Source: DATAMF01 sp964472565 (GTDB lineage: Bacteria > Chloroflexota > Anaerolineae > Aggregatilineales > Aggregatilineaceae). Taken from it: a stretch of 64,000 nt of DNA. The translations under genes were made by a program, and so were the position numbers. The notes below the pieces were generated by a model, which ran no database searches, was not told the DNA's origin, and saw nothing but the letters and a program-made list of their open reading frames with translations. Where the stretch lies: NCBI GenBank assembly GCA_964472565.1, contig CAYYNB010000004.1:1-64000 (forward strand). Direction: 5' to 3'. Shown here piece by piece: positions 26,982 to 35,301 of the stretch (position 1 is its first letter; every line of letters starts with the position of its first letter).

Positions 26982-28079
26982 CTACCCTCCGTAGGCGCGG
27001 AATGCTGTTTGCACCTCGTCGAGCGCTGCCCCTATGATGTCGATGTCGTCCAGGTTGTTCGATCCCAGCCCCAGTTTCGCCGCCAGTTGGAGATGATTCA
27101 GGCAGTGCTGGAACGGCGTCTGCGAGAAAGAAGCCGCCATCGGATCAAAGCCCATGACTGCTGCCGCGACGGCATCGGTGGCGACCATGTTTTTCCCCGC
27201 GACGAGGGTATTGGCGATTTTCTGGTTGAAATCGCCGTTCCAGGGGCCTTCGCTGCCTTCCGCCGTTTTGATGCCGTCGATCAGCGCAAAATGGATCGGG
27301 CGGGCGCGCACGAGGTCCATGATCACGCTGGGAATGCGCACCTGAGCCTGTTTTCCGTAGCCGTGTAAAGCCGAACGGTTGCTATCTGCCGGAGTCAGCA
27401 TGTACAGGGAGGCCGGGAGTGTGCCCACCAGATTTTTCATAGACAGGGTTACACCCGCTGTCGCATGGCATTTCAGCTTGGCAACTGACATGAACACATC
27501 CACATCTTTTAGAATCGGGTGCATCTTAAACTGGTCATACACCAGCCAGTTTTCCCCAACGGGCACATCCACAAATGGCTCCTTGAGGCGCGGATTATTC
27601 AGATCGATCAGTTTGACCTGTTCAAAATCCTCAGCGATCTCCGCGCTTCCCCACTGGGTCCAGCAATTCTGGTCGGCAATCGCTTCGACAATATAAACCT
27701 CGGCGGCTCCCGCTTCCAGCACGGCTTCGACCAGGGCACGCGTCACTTCGGGATGGGTGACCATCGTTTCGACGGCGGGTTGTTCTAGCTGCTGCTCGAC
27801 CCATGTGCCGCCGGTCAGGTTGATCTTGATCGCTACCCGGTTCCCGGGCTGGACGACATCGCCCAGCCCGCCCAGTTGCTCGATCAGCGTGAACACCCGC
27901 TCGCGCACCACCTCACGCTCATACGAGTTGGCCTGGGCGAGCGCGACCTGATATTTTTTGCCGGTATGTTTGTTTGCCTGGGTACGCGGGGCTGTTTCGG
28001 TGGGCGCGCCGACCAGGACGCTCCCCGCAAATGCGCCTGTGCCCTTCAGAAAGGTGCGCCGGGTTAACTGCTTGTGCAT
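26982..28079 (-). CDS. Tat-exported DUF362-domain protein
   Basis: This protein of 365 residues starts with a twin-arginine signal (LTRRTFLKGTGAFAGSVLVGAP), so it is exported folded, probably with a bound cofactor. The DUF362 domain shows VAIKINLTGGTW, VTHPEVTRALVEAVLEAGAAEVYIVEA, DVFMSVAKLKCHATAGVTLSMKN and ALIDGIKTAEGSEGPWNGD. The family is widespread but its activity is undefined. Some members carry ferredoxin-like clusters; none is visible here. The gene is 2 bp from the secreted GH31 gene upstream and 4 bp from the GH71/99-like gene downstream, so it is made together with two exported glycosidases. Confidence 0.88.
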   Translation of the reverse strand: MHKQLTRRTFLKGTGAFAGSVLVGAPTETAPRTQANKHTGKKYQVALAQANSYEREVVRERVFTLIEQLGGLGDVVQPGNRVAIKINLTGGTWVEQQLEQPAVETMVTHPEVTRALVEAVLEAGAAEVYIVEAIADQNCWTQWGSAEIAEDFEQVKLIDLNNPRLKEPFVDVPVGENWLVYDQFKMHPILKDVDVFMSVAKLKCHATAGVTLSMKNLVGTLPASLYMLTPADSNRSALHGYGKQAQVRIPSVIMDLVRARPIHFALIDGIKTAEGSEGPWNGDFNQKIANTLVAGKNMVATDAVAAAVMGFDPMAASFSQTPFQHCLNHLQLAAKLGLGSNNLDDIDIIGAALDEVQTAFRAYGG

Positions 28080-28081
28080 CG

Positions 28082-30577
28082 TTATTTTTCCTCCGTAGCT
28101 GAAGTAAACACGACGCGTTGCACCGTGCTGACATCCATCGCGCCCGTTTTGACGAAAATGATTCCTCCCTTGTTTTCGATCTCGCCCTGCTCGCCGTTGA
28201 GCGTGACGCCGGTGATGGTCCCCTCGCCGCCGATCAGCCGGATTTCAACCGGGCGCTGCTGGGGGGCATTGGCATACATGCCAACGGCGGGCGCGATTTC
28301 GACTACCGCACCGCTGTGCGTAATCGTTGTTTCGCGCACCGCGCCGGATTGATATGCTATCGTTTCCCCGTCATCCTCAACCAGCGTCAAACGATCCTCC
28401 TGCTGCGTCCCGTAGACTTTGAGGATCAGCCGGTTGTCGGTGCTGCCATCGGCCCGCTGGCCGAGCATGTTGAGCGTTTGCTCGTCCACGTCCATTACGG
28501 GGATCACCGCCCCGGCACGTACCAACAGTGGAACGCGAAACACACCATCGACGGTCACGGGCAGTTTGAACCATTCCCCCCGGCTGTCAAAATAGTCGTT
28601 GGTGTAGTAGTTGTACCATCCTCCGGCGGGCAGATAGACCTGGACAGTAGCGCTGGTATTGCTCGTCACGGCGGCCATCATCAGGTCCGGCCCGATCATT
28701 TTCTGACTGCCAAGCGAACGTACATTGGGGTCGGTTTGGTAGTAATATACCAGCGGTGCAAAAACGGGATCGCCATTTCGATAGGCGCGGTGGGCCAGCG
28801 TATACAGGTAGGGGCTGAGTTCGTAGCGCAGCCGGATATTCGTCCGGTTACTCTGGACATCTCCGGTCAGCGCGGGCGACGTTTCGTAGAGATTCTGCAC
28901 ATTGAATGCATGGGGACGCAGCGGCACATCCAGCAGCGCCGCGTTTGCCAGCCAGATCGTATACACTTCGTCCTGAGTCGCACCCGCTCGTGCCGCATCC
29001 CGGTAGAATCCGCCGACATCCGCCCCAAAATAGTCTATCCCACTGAGCGACATCTGCATTTGCACATCCATTTGGGTCGTCAGGCTGTCGAGATTCGATC
29101 CAATATCGCCTGACCACATCGCCACGCCGTAACGTTGGCTGCCGGATGTGCCGGATCGAGAGAGGATAAACGGGCGTCGTTCGACTCCGTTCCGCTGGTA
29201 GCCTTCCCAGATGCTTTGGGACCACAGCAGGTTATAGATGTTGTGAATATCGGCGTGGCTGTGCCGTTTGAACTCAGGAAAGCCATAGTACCAGGCTGCC
29301 TCATTGAAGTCTTCCGGTTCTCCCAGATCGGTCCAGTGCGCGATCACGCCGTTCGTGATCAGGTGTTGGCGGCGGTTGTCGTGCCACCATGCCGCCGCAG
29401 CGGGATTCGTCCAATCCACCATGCCGCCGCGCCCCCACCATTCATCCATGCTCACCGGATCGCAGTGGATGTCGCCACACTTTCGCACGAGGACGCCTGC
29501 CGCCACCGCCTCGTCATATCCCGCCGCGCCTTCGCTGACGAACGGTTCCTCAATCGTCATGATGCCGAGGCCATATTGCGCGCGCAGTTGGGCGATAGTG
29601 GCCTGGGGATCGGGAAAATGGGTCTCATCCCAGGCCAACGATCCCATCTGGCTGTTCAGCTTGGGACTGATCCCCCCGAACCACAGCAAATCCAGCACAA
29701 ACCCATCCACCGGAAAATCCGCATCGCGCAGGGCGGTGAGTTCGGCTTCCAGTTCATCCCAGCTTTCGTACCCGTATTCCGATACCCACAGGCCAAACAT
29801 CTGTTTGGGCGGGACCGGAGGAAAGCCAGTCAGTTCCATATAATCATGGCGCAGATCGGGCAGGTCCGGCCCGGTCATCAGATACCAGTGCAGCGGAGTC
29901 TGCGATACTTTCACCGTGAACAGATCGTCTTTGAAGCTCCAAAACTGCTGGTAAACGGAATCCAGAAACAGCGCGTAGCTATCTGTGTTTTCGCCCAGCG
30001 CATAGAGAATCGGGAATTGGGCATTCTCTACGTTGCCCCCGTTGAAACTCGCCAGTTCATTGCCATACAGATTCAGCACGGACCGGTTTTGGTCGAATAA
30101 ATTCGCCCCACCGCGCCGCTGGAACTGTTCCCCCAGACCATACAGATCGGTGGTGCCTTCCTGCGTGAAGGCGAGGCCCTTGAGTTCTGCTTCTGTGGTC
30201 AGCGGGCACAGCGTCGTGAGCAGCACTTCCTGGGTGAGATCAATGACGGTGACACACAGCGTATCGGGATCAACCTCGATCCGCATGCCGGGGGTTTGGA
30301 TCACGTGGTCGGAGGGCAACTGAACCTCGGATGGTCCGGGATAATCCGTCTTCAGGACCATCGGTGATGTCCAGATCGGTTCGTCAGCGGGTTGTTCCTG
30401 GCTTAATTCAAAATGGGCCAGATCATCATCCAGCAGTTCCACCGTGAGATAGTAACCATCAGCACTAAAAGTTGTGCGGTAGATGCCGCCCGCGTGGGCC
30501 GTGTGAGCAGGTAAAGGGGCAAGCATGGTGATGAGCAGCAGTCCGATCAAGAGGCTAAACAACGGCTTAGAACGCAT
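28082..30577 (-). CDS. Secreted glycoside hydrolase family 31 enzyme (alpha-glucosidase-like)
   Basis: This exported enzyme has 831 residues. ATG 30577 has AGGAGT upstream and opens a signal peptide (SKPLFSLLIGLLLITMLAPLPAHTAHAG); an in-frame extension upstream is rejected. After an N-terminal beta-sandwich (TDLYGLGEQFQRRGG) the barrel carries the nucleophile Asp417 in HWTDLGEPEDF and the acid/base Asp491 in MWSGDIGS. The C-terminal domains include a DUF5110-like part (YGTQQEDRLTLVEDDGETIAYQSG). It would release alpha-linked sugars outside the cell for the operon's ABC transporter. The linkage is not predictable from sequence alone. Confidence 0.9.
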   Translation of the reverse strand: MRSKPLFSLLIGLLLITMLAPLPAHTAHAGGIYRTTFSADGYYLTVELLDDDLAHFELSQEQPADEPIWTSPMVLKTDYPGPSEVQLPSDHVIQTPGMRIEVDPDTLCVTVIDLTQEVLLTTLCPLTTEAELKGLAFTQEGTTDLYGLGEQFQRRGGANLFDQNRSVLNLYGNELASFNGGNVENAQFPILYALGENTDSYALFLDSVYQQFWSFKDDLFTVKVSQTPLHWYLMTGPDLPDLRHDYMELTGFPPVPPKQMFGLWVSEYGYESWDELEAELTALRDADFPVDGFVLDLLWFGGISPKLNSQMGSLAWDETHFPDPQATIAQLRAQYGLGIMTIEEPFVSEGAAGYDEAVAAGVLVRKCGDIHCDPVSMDEWWGRGGMVDWTNPAAAAWWHDNRRQHLITNGVIAHWTDLGEPEDFNEAAWYYGFPEFKRHSHADIHNIYNLLWSQSIWEGYQRNGVERRPFILSRSGTSGSQRYGVAMWSGDIGSNLDSLTTQMDVQMQMSLSGIDYFGADVGGFYRDAARAGATQDEVYTIWLANAALLDVPLRPHAFNVQNLYETSPALTGDVQSNRTNIRLRYELSPYLYTLAHRAYRNGDPVFAPLVYYYQTDPNVRSLGSQKMIGPDLMMAAVTSNTSATVQVYLPAGGWYNYYTNDYFDSRGEWFKLPVTVDGVFRVPLLVRAGAVIPVMDVDEQTLNMLGQRADGSTDNRLILKVYGTQQEDRLTLVEDDGETIAYQSGAVRETTITHSGAVVEIAPAVGMYANAPQQRPVEIRLIGGEGTITGVTLNGEQGEIENKGGIIFVKTGAMDVSTVQRVVFTSATEEK

Positions 30578-30604
30578 CGCCAGTACTCCTAAAATTATAT
30601 TTCC

Positions 30605-30627
30605 GGGCGGAACTAGATGCCCCGCCC
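30605..30627 (-). promoter_or_regulatory. Intercistronic stem-loop between two GH31 genes
   Basis: GGGCGG and CCGCCC pair across an 11-nt loop in the 61-bp gap between the cytoplasmic and secreted GH31 genes. No U-run follows, so a role in transcript processing or stability is more likely than full termination. Confidence 0.4.
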
Positions 30628-30638
30628 TAAACACATCA

Positions 30639-33344
30639 TTACGGTGTATTTTCCCGTTCACCGACCTTAACTGTCAACAAGTTGAGGTAATCGATCTGGG
30701 CTTCCCACTGCGTCGGGTGGACATGCTCACCATATGCTCCGTGCGCCCAGGACTGCACCGGTGGTGTGAAAACCAAAAAGCGCGGCACGCTGCCGTTCGC
30801 GGCATTGGCTGCTGGCACCGCTCCAAAGTACAGGTAAATATCACCGTAACGATAGGTGATCTGATCGTTGGCGGGGTTGTTCCACAGGATAACCTGCGTG
30901 GGTCGGTAGGTATCCTTGATCACGTGCAGTCCCGCCTCACAGAGGATTTCGAACAGCGCGCCGCTTTGTGCCTGCGACATCGAAATCAGGTAGGGGGCAA
31001 GGGTTTGGGGATCAGACAAAATCGCTTCGATTTGACTAGACAGGATGTTACGGACCCCGGCATGCAGTTTGAAGAAGCGCAACATATGTAACAACGTTTC
31101 GCGCTTACGGTTACACCGCGACAGGCGGGGCTGTTCAACGATCAGGCGGAGTGTGGAAGCCGTTCCCATCTGAATCCCGCTGAGATGCTGCGTTTCGGTG
31201 GCGGCATCATAACGGCTCGTGACATGCCCGGCGCGCCCATCGATCTCGACGGTGAAGGCTGCGTTTTCGCTGATGCCGTGCAGATACAGGTCAAAAGTGC
31301 GGCGGGCCGGGATCAGGCTGGTATTGCCCTGGGCCGCTTCGATGCGGACTTCCAGTTGTGCTTCAGACCATTGTTGTGTGATGACCGTCTGGCAGAAATG
31401 CCCGTCGCGGTAGTAATTACTTTCGCCGTCGTCCTCATACAGCGTAAAGCGGTGATCTGCTCCCGCAAAAATGTGCAGATGCAGATTTTCAGGATTCCCA
31501 ACGCCTCCCCAGCCGATTTTCGGCCCCATCGGGATAATCGCGCCCGCTTTGGCAAAAACCGGAATATCGCGCAACCGCCCGTATACCGGGTACCACGCCT
31601 TGCCCGCGAAATGTTCCCCGGTAAAAAAGTGATACCAGTCACCCTCTGGCAGCCAGATCACTTGGCGGCTGAGCTGGGTATCGGGGTCCGCTGGAGTCAC
31701 AAACGGGGCGGCGATCAGTTCCGGGCCAAACTGGTACTGGTGCGGGCAGTGATAGGCCTCCTCATTTTCGGGATACTCGTAATACATCGGGCGGATCAGC
31801 GGCAGGCTGTCCTGCGCGGCCTGCTGGGCTGCTGTGTAGAGATACGGGATCAGCGCGTGGCGCAGTTGCAGCGTGTCGCGCAGCACATTCAACACTTCTG
31901 CATCGTCAAATATCCAGGGTCGTTCATCGTAAAAGTCGCCCTTAGTGACATGAATGCGCATAATCGGGCTGAAGACGCCGAACTGTACCCAGCGCGTGAA
32001 AAGTTCACTGTCTTCGGTGCCGCTCGTATGCCCGCCGATGTCGTGACTCCACCAGCCGTATGCCACGTTGGACGCCGTCGCGGTCATGTATGCTTCGAAC
32101 TGGAGGGTATCCCATGTCCGGTAGCTGTCGCCGGAAAAACCAATCGGATAACGTTGGTGGCCTTCGTTGCCCCAGCGTGAAAAGATAAAAGGCCGCCGCG
32201 CCCCGTCGCGCCCCAGATCGTAAAAGTGCAGATGGTTGATCAGCCACAGCGGATCAAGACCCGGAATCGCGCATTTTTGCCCCTGCTGCCAATCCAGCCA
32301 CCAGAAATCAATGCCCATCTGTTCGTTAGGGTGGTGCAGCACTTCAAAGTACGCTTTGGCGAATGCCGGGTCCGCAATATTGAAGCGGACCGGGTCTTTG
32401 CTCGCCGGATCGATGCCCATGCGCTGCGCCATTTCGGGATACGCATCTTCGTGACAGTGAATGCCCTCTGCCGGGTGAAGATTAAGCGCCGTTTTTAGCC
32501 CTTTGTCGTGCAAAAACTGGATAAATCCTTCGGGCTTGGGGAACAGTATGCGGTTCCAGGTATACCCCGTCCAACCGGTGCTGTCGTTGCCGGTTGCGGT
32601 GATATGCCAATCCATATCGATGATGCACACCGAAAAGGGGAGTTCGTACCGTTCGAAGTCATTGATCAGTTGGGTGAACTCTTGTTGTGTATAGGCCCAG
32701 TAGCGGCTCCACCAGTTGCCCAAAATCCACCGGGGGATCATCGGCATGGCCCCGCTGATCTGGCAGTAGTCGCGCAGACACGCCTTGTAGTCGTGCCCGT
32801 AGCCCAGGAAATACAGGTCTGTCCCGCCGGGAATGCGCGGCTCGACCCACCCGTCCTGGTTCAGAACCAGCGAAACCGAGTCATCCACCACCGACCACCC
32901 CGCCCGCGAGAGGAAACCCAAACCCAGCGGCGTATAGCCGTTGATAAAATCGAGCGTGCGTGTGGTTCCCAGCAAATTATCATCTGCCGGTGCGCCAGGA
33001 AACCACACCACGCCGTTTTCCTTCTGTGTAATCGACAGGTTATCCGCCGTGAATCCCGTCTGCCTTGTCTGGTAACGGAGTTGGAGGTAGCGCGTTTCGA
33101 TGATGATCTGCTGTTCAGTTTGGCGCACATGATAGTCAGGAACAGGTTGTTCGCGGAACCAGAAAGCCTGACTTGCCCGGTCTTCAAACCGCCCTTCAGA
33201 ATGGTATTCCAGCCGGATCAAGCGTTCGGTCAGGATGGTGAACCGTACATTGCCGCTTTGAACGACTGCGCCAGGGGCGGCGATGGGCTTCAGTGCCAGT
33301 TTGAAATGTTCAGGAATAACAACGCGCTCGCGTACAACGGCCAT
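30639..33344 (-). CDS. Glycoside hydrolase family 31 enzyme with extra C-terminal domain
   Basis: This cytoplasmic enzyme has 901 residues; ATG 33344 follows GGGGAGA, and the longer frame is rejected. It has the N-terminal sandwich (RFTILTERLIRLEYH), nucleophile Asp351 in DFWWLDWQQG, acid/base Asp406 in GFSGDSYRTWD, and GWWSHDIGGHTSGTEDSELFTRW. A DUF5110-type segment (ADHRFTLYEDDGESNYYRDG) comes next. The last roughly 155 residues, from about KRETLLHMLRFFKLHAGV, form an additional region outside the standard GH31 fold. The transporter genes precede it by 58 bp. It probably acts on the imported oligosaccharide, complementing the secreted GH31 that follows. Confidence 0.88.
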   Translation of the reverse strand: MAVVRERVVIPEHFKLALKPIAAPGAVVQSGNVRFTILTERLIRLEYHSEGRFEDRASQAFWFREQPVPDYHVRQTEQQIIIETRYLQLRYQTRQTGFTADNLSITQKENGVVWFPGAPADDNLLGTTRTLDFINGYTPLGLGFLSRAGWSVVDDSVSLVLNQDGWVEPRIPGGTDLYFLGYGHDYKACLRDYCQISGAMPMIPRWILGNWWSRYWAYTQQEFTQLINDFERYELPFSVCIIDMDWHITATGNDSTGWTGYTWNRILFPKPEGFIQFLHDKGLKTALNLHPAEGIHCHEDAYPEMAQRMGIDPASKDPVRFNIADPAFAKAYFEVLHHPNEQMGIDFWWLDWQQGQKCAIPGLDPLWLINHLHFYDLGRDGARRPFIFSRWGNEGHQRYPIGFSGDSYRTWDTLQFEAYMTATASNVAYGWWSHDIGGHTSGTEDSELFTRWVQFGVFSPIMRIHVTKGDFYDERPWIFDDAEVLNVLRDTLQLRHALIPYLYTAAQQAAQDSLPLIRPMYYEYPENEEAYHCPHQYQFGPELIAAPFVTPADPDTQLSRQVIWLPEGDWYHFFTGEHFAGKAWYPVYGRLRDIPVFAKAGAIIPMGPKIGWGGVGNPENLHLHIFAGADHRFTLYEDDGESNYYRDGHFCQTVITQQWSEAQLEVRIEAAQGNTSLIPARRTFDLYLHGISENAAFTVEIDGRAGHVTSRYDAATETQHLSGIQMGTASTLRLIVEQPRLSRCNRKRETLLHMLRFFKLHAGVRNILSSQIEAILSDPQTLAPYLISMSQAQSGALFEILCEAGLHVIKDTYRPTQVILWNNPANDQITYRYGDIYLYFGAVPAANAANGSVPRFLVFTPPVQSWAHGAYGEHVHPTQWEAQIDYLNLLTVKVGERENTP

Positions 33345-33402
33345 GAGAAATCTCCCCAAGAGTAAGCAGCAAATATACAAATGAATGCCTTGCGTGCAGG
33401 GT

Positions 33403-34290
33403 TTATCCTTTGACGCTGCCCAGAGTCAACCCCGCCTTCATATAGCGTTGCAGGAAGATGGCAATCACCAGCGGCGGCATCAGGGCGATGAACGCGGCGG
33501 CCATTTGCAGGTTAACCCCATAATAGTTGTTCGCCAGATAGTATAACCGCACGGTAATCGGTTGGCGCTGCGGCTCGGTGACAACCAGCAGTGGGAGGAG
33601 ATAGTCCTTCCATAAATCCATAAACGTGAGGATACCCAGAATCAACAGGATTGAGCGCGACAGGGGAAGCACAATATAGAGCAGCACCTGTAACTGCGAT
33701 GCGCCATCGATTCGCGCACTGTCGATAATTTCAGTGGGGATACGATCAAAGAAATTTTTGAGCACAAAAATCGCAAAGGCGCTGGTCGCATACGGCAGCC
33801 ACAGCCCCCAATAGCCCCACTTTGATCCCAGCGTGAGCAGGTTCACATGCAAAATCGGGACATCTTTCAGCGTCACAAACAGGGGGACCAGATAGGCGAT
33901 CCCCGGAATCATCAGCGTGAGGAAAAAGCCGATCATAATCAGCCGCATGCCAATCGGTTTTAGGCGCGACAGCGCATAAGCGGCCAGGCTGGAGACCAGC
34001 AGCCGCAGCAGAACCCCAACCGCCACAATTTTAAAGGAGTTCACAAAAAGATGCGGAATTTCAAAGTTTTTCCAGGCTTTGGAATAGTTTTCCCACTGCG
34101 GGTCTTTGGGGAAAATATTCAGGCCTGATTTAAAGATTTCCGTGCTGTTTTTGAGTCCTGATGTAAACGAATACACAAAGGGGAACAGCACCACCAGCGC
34201 CAGCATCAGCAGGATCGCCATAGCGGAGTAGTAATAGATTCGCCCCTTGGCCGTGCGCAGTTCAATATCCGACAACAGTCCGCGATTCAT
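33403..34290 (-). CDS. Carbohydrate ABC transporter permease, MalG/AraQ type
   Basis: This inner-membrane protein has 295 residues and six predicted helices, beginning AILLMLALVVLFPFVYSFTSG. The EAA-type ATPase-contact loop is IDSARIDGASQLQVLLYIVLPLSRS. GGAGAAG lies upstream of the ATG, and the stop of the partner permease is 15 bp before it. It forms the membrane channel with the MalF-type protein. No ATPase gene is in the operon; as is common for this class, a shared MsmX/UgpC-type ATPase encoded elsewhere is presumably used. Confidence 0.93.
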   Translation of the reverse strand: MNRGLLSDIELRTAKGRIYYYSAMAILLMLALVVLFPFVYSFTSGLKNSTEIFKSGLNIFPKDPQWENYSKAWKNFEIPHLFVNSFKIVAVGVLLRLLVSSLAAYALSRLKPIGMRLIMIGFFLTLMIPGIAYLVPLFVTLKDVPILHVNLLTLGSKWGYWGLWLPYATSAFAIFVLKNFFDRIPTEIIDSARIDGASQLQVLLYIVLPLSRSILLILGILTFMDLWKDYLLPLLVVTEPQRQPITVRLYYLANNYYGVNLQMAAAFIALMPPLVIAIFLQRYMKAGLTLGSVKG

Positions 34291-34305
34291 CTCAGGCTTC
34301 TCCGG

Positions 34306-35244
34306 CTAGTCATTGCGGTTAAAATGGTGGTTGGTGATCTGGTAGACCCCTGAAAAGACCATCAAAAACAAGACCAGCGCCACACTCCACGCCGATGCAT
34401 ATCCCATATCCATCCGCAGAAAGGCCCGGTTATAGATGTGCAGCACCGGCGTCAGGGTTTCGCGGCCCGGTCCACCTTTGGTCAGCAGGAACGGCTCGGT
34501 AAATACCTGCACGACCGCCAATACCTGGAGCACAAACAGGAGTGACATGGTGGGCGCGAGATGCGGGAGCGTGATATGGCGAATGCGTCTGAGCGGCGAT
34601 GCGCCATCCAGTTCAGCGGCTTCGTACAGCTCCGTTGCTATCTCTTGCAGGCTCGATAAATAGATCAGCGTGGTTGCGCCGAAGGCTCCCCAGGTCATCA
34701 CCAGCACAATCGCCGGTTTGACCAGGTCCGGGTCGCGCAGCCAGCGCTGCGCCTCAAGGCCAAATAACCCTAATAATTCGTTCAAAAAACCGGCGTCGGG
34801 ATCGTAAATAAACCGCCAAACAATCACCGAGATCGACACGGGCACTACCGTCGGTAAAAAGTAGACAATATGAAAAAAGCCTTTGGCGATCCGCATTTCG
34901 CGGATCAGAATGGCAACCAGAACGGGTAACGCATACCCCATCAGCAGGCTCAGCGTGGCGAACTCAACACTGTTCCGCCAGATACTTTCCGAGGCTGGAT
35001 CGTCTTCGATCTTTTGAAAGTTATCGAGATCGACCCACGTTGATTCGCCCCGCAGGTTGACTTCCTGAAAGCTCATCTCGAACGCCCGCCCAATCGGATA
35101 CCACGCCACCAGGGCGAAGATCAACAGCGCCGGGAGCAAAAACAGGTAAGCCATGATCTGGTTCGATACGTGCATGCCAATACGACTGAGCAGCCGGTTA
35201 TGGTTTACGGTGGAGGTTTTCAGCCGAGGTGCTGCTTTGATCAT
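34306..35244 (-). CDS. Carbohydrate ABC transporter permease, MalF/UgpA type
   Basis: This permease has 312 residues and six helices, the first being MAYLFLLPALLIFALVAWYPIG after a 30-residue cytoplasmic tail. The ATPase-contact loop is ELYEAAELDGASPLRRIRHITLPHLAPT. AGGAG precedes the ATG. It is the second gene of the operon, separated from the binding-protein gene by a strong stem-loop. Confidence 0.93.
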   Translation of the reverse strand: MIKAAPRLKTSTVNHNRLLSRIGMHVSNQIMAYLFLLPALLIFALVAWYPIGRAFEMSFQEVNLRGESTWVDLDNFQKIEDDPASESIWRNSVEFATLSLLMGYALPVLVAILIREMRIAKGFFHIVYFLPTVVPVSISVIVWRFIYDPDAGFLNELLGLFGLEAQRWLRDPDLVKPAIVLVMTWGAFGATTLIYLSSLQEIATELYEAAELDGASPLRRIRHITLPHLAPTMSLLFVLQVLAVVQVFTEPFLLTKGGPGRETLTPVLHIYNRAFLRMDMGYASAWSVALVLFLMVFSGVYQITNHHFNRND

Positions 35245-35268
35245 GGTGGGTTACTCCTGTTAAAAACA

Positions 35269-35293
35269 ATCGGGTGGGATTTCCCCACCCGAT
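35269..35293 (-). promoter_or_regulatory. Intercistronic stem-loop after the sugar-binding protein gene
   Basis: ATCGGGTGGG and CCCACCCGAT form a perfect 10-bp stem with a 5-nt loop; on the minus strand TGTTTTTAAC follows. It lies between the binding protein and the MalF-type permease and could be a leaky terminator that makes the binding protein more abundant than the permeases. Confidence 0.7.
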
Positions 35294-35301
35294 GTCAGGG
35301 T

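Noticed and set aside
30578..30661. N-terminal extension of the secreted GH31
   Set aside because: It would hide the signal peptide; ATG 30577 has AGGAGT at proper spacing.
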